49,981 nt of DNA from DATJPD01 sp036394195 (GTDB lineage: Bacteria; Pseudomonadota; Alphaproteobacteria; CACIAM-22H2): assembly GCA_036394195.1 (NCBI GenBank), contig DASWFO010000073.1:1-49981 (forward strand), read 5' to 3'. The position numbers were made by a program, and so were the translations under genes. The notes under the pieces were generated by a model. That model worked only from the letters and a program-made list of their open reading frames with translations, ran no database searches and had not been told where the DNA came from. This document shows positions 15,658 through 23,922 of the stretch, one piece after another. The first letter of the stretch is position 1; each line of letters starts with the position of its first letter.

Positions 15658-17448
15658 CTAAGCGCGCTGCGCCTCGCGCAGCGGCGGTGCCGCATCCGCA
15701 TCGGCGTCGGGCGGGACCAGGCAATTCGCCGGCAGCATGACGACGACCGTCGTGCCCTCGCCCAGCCGGCTTTCGATGGTCAGCGAGCCGCCGAGCAGCT
15801 CGGCGAAGATGCGGCACAGCGGAAGTCCAAGCCCGCTTGTCCCCGGCTTGCGCGCCAGGAGATGAGAAAAGCCGCTGAACGGCTGCGCCACGAAGTCGAT
15901 GACCTTCGGATCGATGCCGATCCCGGTGTCGCTCACGCGAACGAAAAGAGCGCCGTCTTCGGCCAGCGCCGCGGTCACGGCGACGGTGCCGCCGGCCATC
16001 GTGAACTTGACGGCGTTGCTCAGGAGATTGAGCAGGATTTGCCGCACGACCCGCCGCTCGGTCACCAGGTCCGGCAGGTCCGGTGCCAGGTCCCGCCGCA
16101 AGGCCACCGAGCGCGCCGCGGCGAGCGGCGCCATCACCCGCCATATGTCGTCGAGAACCTCAACGACGGCAAAGCGGTCGTGGCGCAGCTCCCAACGGCC
16201 GGAGGTGGCCTGGGCGAGGTCGAGAATGTTGTTGACCACGCCCAGCAGCTGCTCGCCGCTCTGCTGGATGTAGCTGCCGTATTCCCGGTAGCGCTTCTCG
16301 CCGAGCGGACCCAACGCCTCCTGGGTGATGATCTCCGCGAACCCGATGATGGCATTCAACGGCGTGCGCAGCTCATGGCTGGTATGCGCCAGGAAATTCG
16401 ATTTGTTCAAATCCGCCTCTTCGGCCCGCGCGCGGGCGCGCTCGGCGGTATCGCGCACCTCGTTCGCCTGGTCGCGCGCGGCCCGCAGGTCCCGTGTGAG
16501 CCGCTCGGTGCGCCGCATGTCGAAGATAAGGCCGGCGGCGAACAGGACAGCGAGCAGCGTAAATGCACTGCCGACGGCGGTCCGGCTGCGCATCTCCTCG
16601 CGCCAGGGAGCCAACTCCTTGGCCAGATCGACGCCGACATATACGGCGCCGGCGGCCGATTTCAGCGACGAGTAGCTGGCGGCTTGCATCGCGCCACCGA
16701 ACGGCGACGGCCCGACATAGGTCCCCGCCGTCTCCTGGCCCAGACGACCCATCAGGTCGCTCCCGGGGTCGAGGGTTTCCGCGACCTCGGCCTGCGGGCC
16801 ACCCGAGGCTTGCGGCGCTCGCACCAGCACGGCCCCATCTCGCAAGACGATCGCGGCGGCGTTGACGCCCAGCGAGCGCATGAACGTCAGAAAATAATCC
16901 GGCCTGACGCTCCCGAAAACCACGCCGGCAAATTGCCCGGCGTCGTCTTCGACCCGCATGCTGACGGGAATCGCCCACTCATTGTTGATCCGCACCCGCA
17001 GCGCCGCGGCAACGACCATATAGGACGACCGGTTGTTGCGATGCCAAGCGAAGTAAGGACGGTCATCGATACGGCCGTACTTCGTCGCGTCGTCGCGGAC
17101 GCTGAGGACGACCTTGCCGTCGTTGTCGGCCACCGCAAGGGAAAAGAACATCGGGATGGCGCGGACCGTTCGCCGAAGCACCTCCTGGATGAATTGCCGA
17201 TCCTGCGGAAGCACGATGCCGGTCACATCGGGGCGCACGTCAAACTGCCGTAGTGCCAGGCCGACGGATGAGAACGCGGCATCGACGAATTCGCGGAAGA
17301 TCACCGCCCGCGCCCGGCTACGCTGCAGCGCCTCGTCCACCGTGTGCTGATAGGCCTGCGCGTTCTCGCGCAGGATGACCGCCCAGCCGGATGCGACGGC
17401 AATGAGGACCGCACATCCAATCGCCCACGTCCGAATATGTCGCGACAT
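15658..17448 (-). CDS. Membrane sensor histidine kinase with dCache-type sensor domain
   Basis: 596 residues. Transmembrane helices at about 8-26 and 290-308 enclose a periplasmic double-Cache-like domain. A coiled-coil linker (about 315-350) leads to the DHp domain with the phospho-acceptor His358 in SHELRTPLNAIIGF. The ATPase domain has Asn479 (N box, LLNLLSNAVKFT), DTGIGID (508-514) and GTSGLGLPL (537-545). Senses a small external ligand and phosphorylates an unlinked regulator. No response-regulator gene is adjacent. It is divergent from the DUF3500 gene and lies upstream of the binding protein on the same strand. Confidence 0.92.
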   Translation of the reverse strand: MSRHIRTWAIGCAVLIAVASGWAVILRENAQAYQHTVDEALQRSRARAVIFREFVDAAFSSVGLALRQFDVRPDVTGIVLPQDRQFIQEVLRRTVRAIPMFFSLAVADNDGKVVLSVRDDATKYGRIDDRPYFAWHRNNRSSYMVVAAALRVRINNEWAIPVSMRVEDDAGQFAGVVFGSVRPDYFLTFMRSLGVNAAAIVLRDGAVLVRAPQASGGPQAEVAETLDPGSDLMGRLGQETAGTYVGPSPFGGAMQAASYSSLKSAAGAVYVGVDLAKELAPWREEMRSRTAVGSAFTLLAVLFAAGLIFDMRRTERLTRDLRAARDQANEVRDTAERARARAEEADLNKSNFLAHTSHELRTPLNAIIGFAEIITQEALGPLGEKRYREYGSYIQQSGEQLLGVVNNILDLAQATSGRWELRHDRFAVVEVLDDIWRVMAPLAAARSVALRRDLAPDLPDLVTERRVVRQILLNLLSNAVKFTMAGGTVAVTAALAEDGALFVRVSDTGIGIDPKVIDFVAQPFSGFSHLLARKPGTSGLGLPLCRIFAELLGGSLTIESRLGEGTTVVVMLPANCLVPPDADADAAPPLREAQRA

Positions 17449-17600
17449 CGATCCGCCCCCCCGATCCCGCTGTGTGGATTTCTATCATGATTTGCGCGAT
17501 GGGGCGAATTAAGGTCATGTAAGCGAGATTCACGCCGGCGTGATCGGTACGGTGGAAACGTCGGCGCGGCGGAGAGCGTCTGGGAGGGCTGAGACCAACG

Positions 17601-18845
17601 ATGAACAAGCCGGACTATCGCCCGTTCATCCCCTCGCCCACGCAGTCGAAGATCGCGGGCGCCACCGCGCGCGCCCACGCCGAGGCGCGGCTGAAAAGCC
17701 CGCGCGCGCAGGAGCTGTTCGGCGGCTGGAACGGCCTGCTCGGGGCGCCGTTCACCGGCATCACCACCGACGGCCAGGTCATCGCCGACCTCTACGCGCT
17801 CAGGCCGGAGGGCGCCCCGACCGCGGCGATGGTCGAGGCGGTGACGGCGCTGCTCGGCCAGCTGTCGCCGTCTCAGATCGCCGCGACGTGCTTTCCGATC
17901 GGATCCGAGCAATGGCGGCGCTGGCAGAACACCGAGCTCTATGTCGAGAGCTACGGGCTGCGTCTGGATGAGGTCTCGGACGCGGTGCGCGATGCGGCGA
18001 TGAACGTGCTGCGGGCGAGCCTGTCCGCCAAAGGCTATGCGATGTCGCGCGACGTCATGCGCCTCAACCGCTTTCTCGGCGATCTCGTCGGCGGCGCCCA
18101 TGTGCTCGGCGAATGGAGCTACATCTTCTGCCTCTTCGGCACGCCGTCGCCCACGGATCCGTGGGGATGGCAGCTGTTCGGGCATCATCTCTGCCTCAAC
18201 TGCGTCGTGATCGGCAGCCAGATGGTGCTGACGCCGGCGTTCATGGGCGCCGAGCCGTCCTATGCCGATACCGGCCCGTTCGCCGGCGTCAGCCTCTTCG
18301 AGGACGAGGAGCGCGCCGGGCTCGAGCTCATGCGCGCGCTGTCAGCCGATCAGCAGCGTCAGGCCATCGTCGCGCATTCCATGATGGGCGGCGACCTGCC
18401 GCCCGGCCGACGCCATTTTGCCGACAACCTACATCTCACCGGCGCCCGCCAGGACAACCGCATCATTCCGCATGAAGGCCTTGCGGCCTCGGCACTGTCG
18501 CCGCCGCAGCGCCGCCGGCTGCTCGACCTGATCGCGGCGTATGCGGCGCCGCTGCCGCCCGGGCCCGGCCAGCTGCGGCTGGCGGATGTCGAACGCCACC
18601 TGGCCGAAACGCATTTCTGCTGGATCGGCGGCTTTGAGGAAGCCAGCGCCTTCTATTACAGGGTGCAGAGCCCGGTCATTCTGATCGAATTCGACCATCA
18701 CGCCGGCGTATTTTTGACCAACGCCGAACCGGCGAAATTCCACGTCCATACCATCGTACGCACGCCAAACGGCAATGATTACGGCGTGGACCTGCTTCGG
18801 CTACACTATGAGCGGGCGCATCGGGAACACGGGAACGGGGAATGA
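17601..18845 (+). CDS. DUF3500-family protein
   Basis: 414 residues, the normal length for this family of unknown function. Motifs seen: PFTGITTDGQVIADLYAL, WGWQLFGHHLCLNCVVIGSQMVLTPAFMGAEP, SLFEDEERAGLELM, and the C-terminal FYYRVQSPVILIEFDHHAGVF. The repeated His (GHH, FDHH) look like metal ligands. No signal peptide is evident. GGGAGGGCTGAGACC precedes the ATG. The gene is divergent from the histidine kinase and 24 bases ahead of the second PAS_5 gene. Reaction not known; the metal-site pattern suggests an oxidoreductase or hydrolase, which is inference. Confidence 0.75.
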   Translation: MNKPDYRPFIPSPTQSKIAGATARAHAEARLKSPRAQELFGGWNGLLGAPFTGITTDGQVIADLYALRPEGAPTAAMVEAVTALLGQLSPSQIAATCFPIGSEQWRRWQNTELYVESYGLRLDEVSDAVRDAAMNVLRASLSAKGYAMSRDVMRLNRFLGDLVGGAHVLGEWSYIFCLFGTPSPTDPWGWQLFGHHLCLNCVVIGSQMVLTPAFMGAEPSYADTGPFAGVSLFEDEERAGLELMRALSADQQRQAIVAHSMMGGDLPPGRRHFADNLHLTGARQDNRIIPHEGLAASALSPPQRRRLLDLIAAYAAPLPPGPGQLRLADVERHLAETHFCWIGGFEEASAFYYRVQSPVILIEFDHHAGVFLTNAEPAKFHVHTIVRTPNGNDYGVDLLRLHYERAHREHGNGE

Positions 18846-18869
18846 ACGACAACTTGATACGGTAGACGC

Positions 18870-19361
18870 GTGCAGGAAGAACCAAAACGACCCGAGAATT
18901 TAGCGACGTGGCATCCCAAGATCCGCGAGCTGTATGAATATTGGACAAAGATTCATCCCGCGGCCGGCAAGCTGCCGGGGCGCGCCCATTTCGATCCGAT
19001 GCGGGTGGCGCACCTGCTGCCGCATGTGATGCTGCTGGACGTCGAGGGGCGCCCGCCGCGGTTTCGCTACCGTCTCATTGGGACGCGCATGGTGGATTCG
19101 CTGGGCGCGGACCTCACCGGCAAGTGGCTGGATCAGGTGCACGCCCGCGACGGCACCAGCAGTCCGCAATTCCCCTCCTACAGCAAGGTCGCGGTCGAAG
19201 CCCTGCCGGAGTGGCGGCGCGGCAAGCCACACTTCTCGAGCTATATCGACAAGTGCACGGAGATGGAGCGCGTATTCATGCCGCTGGCGGCGAACGGCAC
19301 GGATGTCGACATGATCCTGACCATCGCGGTGTTCTTCGACCGGGCGGGCCACGAACTGTAG
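18870..19361 (+). CDS. PAS_5-family protein, paralogue 2
   Basis: 163 residues, starting at GTG 18870. Shares with the protein at 9646-10209 the motifs WHPKIRELYEYW, GKLPGRAHFDPMRVAHLLPHVMLLDVEGRPPRFRYRLIGTRMV, TGKWLDQVH, and a closing GTDVDMILTIAVFFDR strand. It is shorter at both ends than paralogue 1. It follows the DUF3500 gene by 24 bases, and the LivK-like gene follows 89 bases later. No output domain. The start is uncertain, since no clear ribosome site precedes the GTG. Confidence 0.77.
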   Translation: MQEEPKRPENLATWHPKIRELYEYWTKIHPAAGKLPGRAHFDPMRVAHLLPHVMLLDVEGRPPRFRYRLIGTRMVDSLGADLTGKWLDQVHARDGTSSPQFPSYSKVAVEALPEWRRGKPHFSSYIDKCTEMERVFMPLAANGTDVDMILTIAVFFDRAGHEL

Positions 19362-19450
19362 GCCGGCCGGCCTCGCTTGCCGGGCACGCCGGAAGCGGGC
19401 ATCCTGACCTCAAGCCCGGACCACCGGGACCATCGAGGGGGGAGGACCGC

Positions 19451-20731
19451 ATGTTCCAGGCCTGGCGCCGCAGACTTATCATCGGCCTGTCGGCGATCTT
19501 GATCGCGGCAACCCTGCCAGGCGTGCCGCTCGCCCCCGTGTCGCGAGCCTGGGCGGCCGACCCGGTCAAGGTCGGGTTCAGCATGAACATCACCGGCGGC
19601 GGCGCGGCCGTCGGCAAGCAGATCCTGGCCGGCATCGAGCTGTGGCGCGACGACGTCAACGCCAGGGGCGGCCTGCTCCGGCGCCCGATCCAGCTGGTCT
19701 ACTACGACGATCAGAGCAACCCCGCGAACGTGCCGGGCATCTACGCCAAGCTGCTCGACGTCGACAAAGTCGACCTGCTGGTCGGCCCGTACGCGACGAA
19801 CTTCGTGGCGCCGGTGATTCCAGCCCTCATGCAGCGCGGGCTTACCACCGTCGCCATCCTCGCCAACGCCGCCAACAGCGAGTTCCACTACGACCGCTAT
19901 TTCGTGATGAGCCCGAACGGGCCCGACCCGAAGAAGTCCTATTCGACCGGCTTCTTCGAACTCGCCGCGGCGCAGAGCCCGAAGCCGAAGACGGTGGCGC
20001 TCCTGGGGCTCGACGCCGAATACGGCAAGAACGCCGTCGACGGCGCGCGCGAGAACGCGCAGGCCATGGGCTTCGAGGTCGTCTACGACCGCAGCTACCC
20101 GCCGACGACCACCGACTTCGCGCCGGTCATGCGGGCGGTGAAGGCGACCAATCCGGACCTCGTCTACGCCGCGGCCTACCCGCCGGATACGGTCGGCATC
20201 GTGCGCGCCGCCAACGAGGTCGGGCTCGATGTGAAGATGTTCGGCGGCGCCTTCGTCGGCCTCCTCGCCACCCCGATCAAGACGCAGCTCGGTCCGCTGA
20301 TGAACGGCATTGTCGGATACATCCCGTATCTGCCGGCCAAGAGCCTGATCTTCCCGGGCACGCAGGAGCTGCTCACGCGCTACCAGGCCGTCGCCGCGAC
20401 GCAAGGGATCGATCCGCTCGGCTACACCTTCCCGCCAATCGGCTACGCCGCGTGCGAGGTCCTGGCGCAAGCGGTCGCCGAGACCAAAAGCCTCGATCAC
20501 GGCAAGCTCGCCCAGTACATGCACAAGGCGAGCTTCAAGACGGTGATCGGCGAGATGAGTTTCGGCCCGGACGGCGAATGGACCAAGCCCGGTGAGATGT
20601 TCTACCAGTTCCAGCATGTCTCCGGAAACGGGCTCGACCAATTCAAGGGGGACGCCACTCAGCCGCTGCTGTGGCCGGCGAAGCTCAAGACCGGCGAGCT
20701 GATCTATCCGTATGCGGCGGCAAAGAAATAG
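19451..20731 (+). CDS. Branched-chain amino acid-type ABC transporter binding protein (LivK-like)
   Basis: 426 residues with a signal sequence ending near residue 36 (VSRAWAADPVKVGF). Family features: VKVGFSMNITGGGAAVGKQILAGIELWRDDVNARGGLLRRPIQLVYYDDQSNPANV, VGPYATNFVAPVIPAL, YGKNAVDGARENAQAMGFEVV and ATNPDLVYAAAYPPDT. A periplasmic type I binding protein that may carry an amino acid, amide or aromatic acid. GAGGGGGGAGGAC precedes the ATG. It lies 4 bases upstream of a TctC gene, so the two are co-transcribed. No permease or ATPase is in the window. Confidence 0.9.
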   Translation: MFQAWRRRLIIGLSAILIAATLPGVPLAPVSRAWAADPVKVGFSMNITGGGAAVGKQILAGIELWRDDVNARGGLLRRPIQLVYYDDQSNPANVPGIYAKLLDVDKVDLLVGPYATNFVAPVIPALMQRGLTTVAILANAANSEFHYDRYFVMSPNGPDPKKSYSTGFFELAAAQSPKPKTVALLGLDAEYGKNAVDGARENAQAMGFEVVYDRSYPPTTTDFAPVMRAVKATNPDLVYAAAYPPDTVGIVRAANEVGLDVKMFGGAFVGLLATPIKTQLGPLMNGIVGYIPYLPAKSLIFPGTQELLTRYQAVAATQGIDPLGYTFPPIGYAACEVLAQAVAETKSLDHGKLAQYMHKASFKTVIGEMSFGPDGEWTKPGEMFYQFQHVSGNGLDQFKGDATQPLLWPAKLKTGELIYPYAAAKK

Positions 20732-20735
20732 GGTC

Positions 20736-21704
20736 ATGAACGCTCGGCGGTTCGTCCTGGCGGTCCTTTTCGGCCTGGTCTGGAGCGGCGCCGCCCTTGC
20801 CGAGACCTACCCGGCGCGGCCGGTGCGGGTGGTCGTGCCGTTCCCGCCGGGCGGGCCGTCGGATGTGCTGGCGCGGGTGATCACGCAGAAGCTCACCGAA
20901 AGCTTCAGCCAGCAGTTCTATGTCGACAACCATGGCGGTGCCGGCGGCACGATCGGCGCCGGCCTCGTGTCGCACAGCCCGGCCGACGGCTATACGCTCC
21001 TGTTCGGCAGCACGACCATCCTGGCGGTCAGCCCGACCATGTATCCGAACCTCCCTTACGACCCGGCGGCGGCGTTCGCGCCGATCGGGCTGTTCGCGAG
21101 CGTGCCCCTGTCGCTGGTTGTCAACCGCGAACTGCCAGTGAGCTCGGTCCCCGAGTTGATCGCCTATGTGAGGGCCCGACCCGGCAAGCTGTTCTACGGC
21201 TCGGCCGGCAACGGCACCCAGGTCCATTTCGCCGGTGTCCTGTTCAAGAGCCGCGCCGGGCTCGACATCGAGCACGTGCCGTACAAAGGTGGCGGCCCGG
21301 CCATGGCGGCGATGCTCACCGGTGAGTTCCAGTACATGTTCGACACGCCGCAGAGCTCGCTGCCGTATGCGCGCGACGGCCGCGTCAAGATGCTGGCGCT
21401 GACCAGCCTGACGCGCAGCCCGCTCCTGCCCGAATACCCGACCATCGCCGAAACCGCGCTGCCCGGCTTCGAGGTGATCTCGTGGAACGGGCTGGTGGCG
21501 CCCGCCGGCACGCCGCGCGAGATGGTGACCCAGGTCAATCGCAAGCTCCGCGACCTCACCAACAGCAAGGACTTCGTCGATGTCCTGGCCAACCTGGGGG
21601 CCACGCCGACCTATTCCACGCCCGAAGAGATGGGCGCGCTGCTCAAGCGCGAGCTGGTGACGTGGAGCAACGTCGCCAAGGAGAACGGGATCAAGGCGGA
21701 ATAA
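20736..21704 (+). CDS. Bug/TctC-family tricarboxylate receptor
   Basis: 322 residues with a short signal peptide (to about residue 22, AALAETYP). Family motifs: YPARPVRVVVPFPPGGPSDVLARVITQKL, FYVDNHGGAGGTIGAGLVSHSPADGYTLL, VPYKGGGPAMAAML, and GLVAPAGTPREM. Only 4 bases separate it from the LivK-like gene. An in-frame ATG at 20712 overlaps the upstream gene; the one at 20736 is preferred because AGGGTC precedes it. Having two kinds of periplasmic receptor in one operon suggests alternative capture or sensing of related ligands. Confidence 0.9.
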   Translation: MNARRFVLAVLFGLVWSGAALAETYPARPVRVVVPFPPGGPSDVLARVITQKLTESFSQQFYVDNHGGAGGTIGAGLVSHSPADGYTLLFGSTTILAVSPTMYPNLPYDPAAAFAPIGLFASVPLSLVVNRELPVSSVPELIAYVRARPGKLFYGSAGNGTQVHFAGVLFKSRAGLDIEHVPYKGGGPAMAAMLTGEFQYMFDTPQSSLPYARDGRVKMLALTSLTRSPLLPEYPTIAETALPGFEVISWNGLVAPAGTPREMVTQVNRKLRDLTNSKDFVDVLANLGATPTYSTPEEMGALLKRELVTWSNVAKENGIKAE

Positions 21705-21714
21705 GGAGGTCCAA

Positions 21715-21746
21715 CGCCGGTTCGGATTACGATTTTTAATCCGGCG
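21715..21746 (+). terminator. Possible stem-loop after the TctC gene
   Basis: CGGATTA (21723-21729) and TAATCCG (21737-21743) form a 7-base stem around a loop that contains TTTT. It lies between the TctC stop (21704) and the MFS start. There is no long T-run after the stem, so it may be attenuating rather than terminating. Confidence 0.35.
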
Positions 21747-21798
21747 CTTGAAAAAGCCTCGTTTGTCAACCGGTCCTGGATCGCACACGCTCACCGGC

Positions 21799-23028
21799 AT
21801 GAGTCCGGGTCGGCGCTTTCCCATCTCGTTGCACAGCCTGTCGGTCATCGCCGGAGCGTCGCTCATGCTCAGCCTCAGCATGGGCATGCGCCAGAGCATG
21901 GGCTTGTTCCTGGCCCCGATGACCGGTGCCCATGTGTTGACGGTCGGCGATTTCACGCTCGCCATCGCCATCCAGAACATCGTCTGGGGCGTGACCCAGC
22001 CGTTCATCGGGGCCCTAGCCGACCGTCACGGCACCCGCGCGATGACCCTCGCCGGTGCCGTGCTGCATGCGGCCGGGCTTGGTCTAGCGATCATGGTACC
22101 GAGCGTTCTCGGCTTCACGATCGGCGCCGGTGTCATCGTCGGCGTGGCCCAGTCGTGCACGGCCTTCAGCGTGTCGATGGCCGCGGCGGCGCGCACCGTC
22201 TCCCCCGCGCAGCGCAGCCTGGTCCTCGGGATCGTGTCCGGCGCCGGCTCGGTCGGCACGTTCATTGCGGCGCCGCTCGCGCAATCGCTTCTCAGCCAAG
22301 ACGGCTGGCAGATCGCGCTCATGGCGTTCATCGGCCTCGCCGCGGCGATGGTGCCGGCCGCGATGCTGACCGGCGGCGCCGACCGCCAGCCGGCGCGGCA
22401 AACCGCCGGATCCGAGGCCGCGAGCCTTCCCGACGCCCTCGGTGAGGCGTTCGGGCATGGCGGCTACGTGACCATGGCGGTCGCCTTCTTCGTGTGCGGA
22501 CTGCAGCTGGCGTTCATCACCAACCACCTGCCGACCTATCTGTCGCTCTGCGGGATGGATCCCATGCTCGGCGCCGAGATGCTGGCCACGGTCGGCTTGT
22601 TCAACGTCTTCGGCTCGCTGCTGTTCGGCTGGCTGGGCGGACGCGTTCCCAAGCAGATCCTGCTCGGCCTCGCCTACGGCCTGCGGTCGCTGATCATGGC
22701 GGCGTATTTCATCCTGCCGGTCAGCCCCCTCTCAACCCTGGTCTTTGCCGCCTTGATGGGCCTGCTGTGGCTCGGCGTGGTGCCGCTGGTGAACGGGCTC
22801 GTCGCGGACATCTTCGGCACGCGCTTCATGGGCATGCTGACCGGTGTTGCGTTCCTCAGCCACCAGATCGGCTCGTTCGTCGGGGTCTGGGGCGGCGGCG
22901 TCGTTTACGAGACGCTGGGATCGTACGACCTGGCCTGGAAGGCGTGCGTCGCGATCGGGCTCACCGCCGCAGTCGCGCAGGTCATGATGACCGTGCGGCC
23001 GACCGCCCGGATAGCCGCCCCAGCGTAA
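21799..23028 (+). CDS. MFS transporter, 12 helices
   Basis: 409 residues from ATG 21799. About twelve hydrophobic helices. The family loop appears as GALADRHGTRAM (GxLaDRxGxR) after helix 2, and IVGVAQSCTAFSVSMAAAAR lies in the helix 4-5 region. It resembles monocarboxylate/oxalate-type MFS carriers. A TTG at 21748 would add 17 residues and is less likely. It follows the binding-protein operon after 94 bases with a hairpin between. It is convergent with the TauD gene (11-base gap). Substrate not determined. Confidence 0.87.
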   Translation: MSPGRRFPISLHSLSVIAGASLMLSLSMGMRQSMGLFLAPMTGAHVLTVGDFTLAIAIQNIVWGVTQPFIGALADRHGTRAMTLAGAVLHAAGLGLAIMVPSVLGFTIGAGVIVGVAQSCTAFSVSMAAAARTVSPAQRSLVLGIVSGAGSVGTFIAAPLAQSLLSQDGWQIALMAFIGLAAAMVPAAMLTGGADRQPARQTAGSEAASLPDALGEAFGHGGYVTMAVAFFVCGLQLAFITNHLPTYLSLCGMDPMLGAEMLATVGLFNVFGSLLFGWLGGRVPKQILLGLAYGLRSLIMAAYFILPVSPLSTLVFAALMGLLWLGVVPLVNGLVADIFGTRFMGMLTGVAFLSHQIGSFVGVWGGGVVYETLGSYDLAWKACVAIGLTAAVAQVMMTVRPTARIAAPA

Positions 23029-23039
23029 AACCGAATCAT

Positions 23040-23912
23040 TCAGTCGCCGGGCTGAGGTGCCGTCGGCGCGTCGCCAGCGACCGTGGTCCGCTGCATCAGC
23101 CGCTTGTGCCGTACCCCGTCATACGGCGTGGCGCGGTGCATGAGGCAGCGATTGTCCCAGATCACGAGATCGCCCTCGCGCCATTTGTGGGCGCAGCAGA
23201 ACTGCGTCTGAGTCGCGAACTCGGTGAGCTCCTTCAAGAGCGCCCGCCCCTCGTCCACCGGCCAGCCGACGATGTGCGAGGCGTGCGCGCCGAGATACAG
23301 CGACTTGCGGCCGTTCACCGGGTTGGTGCGCACCAGCGCCTGGCGGACCGGCGGCGCCTCGGCCTTCTCCTCGTCGGTCAGCACGCGCGGATCGATGAGG
23401 CCGCGCGAATAGGCGAAGCTGTGCTCGGCCACAAGGCCGTCGATGCGCCGTTGGGTCGCCTCGGGCAGTGCCGCGTAGGCCGCGCGCATGCTGGCAAACT
23501 CGGTGTCACCGCCGTCCGGCGGCACGATCCGCCCGGACAACAGCGAGCACAGCGCCGGGATGCGTTTGAACGAGCTGTCGGTGTGCCAGAGGTAGTTGCC
23601 CTTCTGATAGACCATCCGCCGGTCTTCGGGCGGGATGACGCCGCCGGTCTTGATGTCGAGGTTCGACTGGCGGGCGAAATAGGAGCCGCCCGCCGGGTTG
23701 GCCTTGACCGTCGTCTCCAGCGGACCGAAACGGCGGCTGAACGCCACCTGCGTCTCGTCGTCGAGACTCTGGTCGCGGAACACGAGCAGCGAATGCTCCT
23801 CGAACGCCGCGCGAATCTTATCGAACGTCGCGTCACTCATCGCCGCACCGGTGTCGATGCCGACGATCTCGGCGCCGAACAGCGGGTGAAGGGTGCGAAC
23901 CGTGACCGCCAT
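23040..23912 (-). CDS. TauD/TfdA-family Fe(II)/2-oxoglutarate dioxygenase
   Basis: 290 residues. The iron-binding facial triad is His110-x-Asp112 (LWHTDSSF) and His259 (DNRCLMHRA); the 2-oxoglutarate-binding Arg lies near 275 (RLMQRTTV). Oxygenates a sulfonate, phenoxyacetate-like ether or amino acid side chain with 2-oxoglutarate and oxygen. It ends the minus-strand run; the TctC gene is 10 bases upstream and co-transcribed, so the receptor may bind the dioxygenase substrate. Residues around the active site do not decide between taurine-type and phenoxyacetate-type substrates. Confidence 0.92.
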   Translation of the reverse strand: MAVTVRTLHPLFGAEIVGIDTGAAMSDATFDKIRAAFEEHSLLVFRDQSLDDETQVAFSRRFGPLETTVKANPAGGSYFARQSNLDIKTGGVIPPEDRRMVYQKGNYLWHTDSSFKRIPALCSLLSGRIVPPDGGDTEFASMRAAYAALPEATQRRIDGLVAEHSFAYSRGLIDPRVLTDEEKAEAPPVRQALVRTNPVNGRKSLYLGAHASHIVGWPVDEGRALLKELTEFATQTQFCCAHKWREGDLVIWDNRCLMHRATPYDGVRHKRLMQRTTVAGDAPTAPQPGD

Positions 23913-23922
23913 GTCCGGTGTC

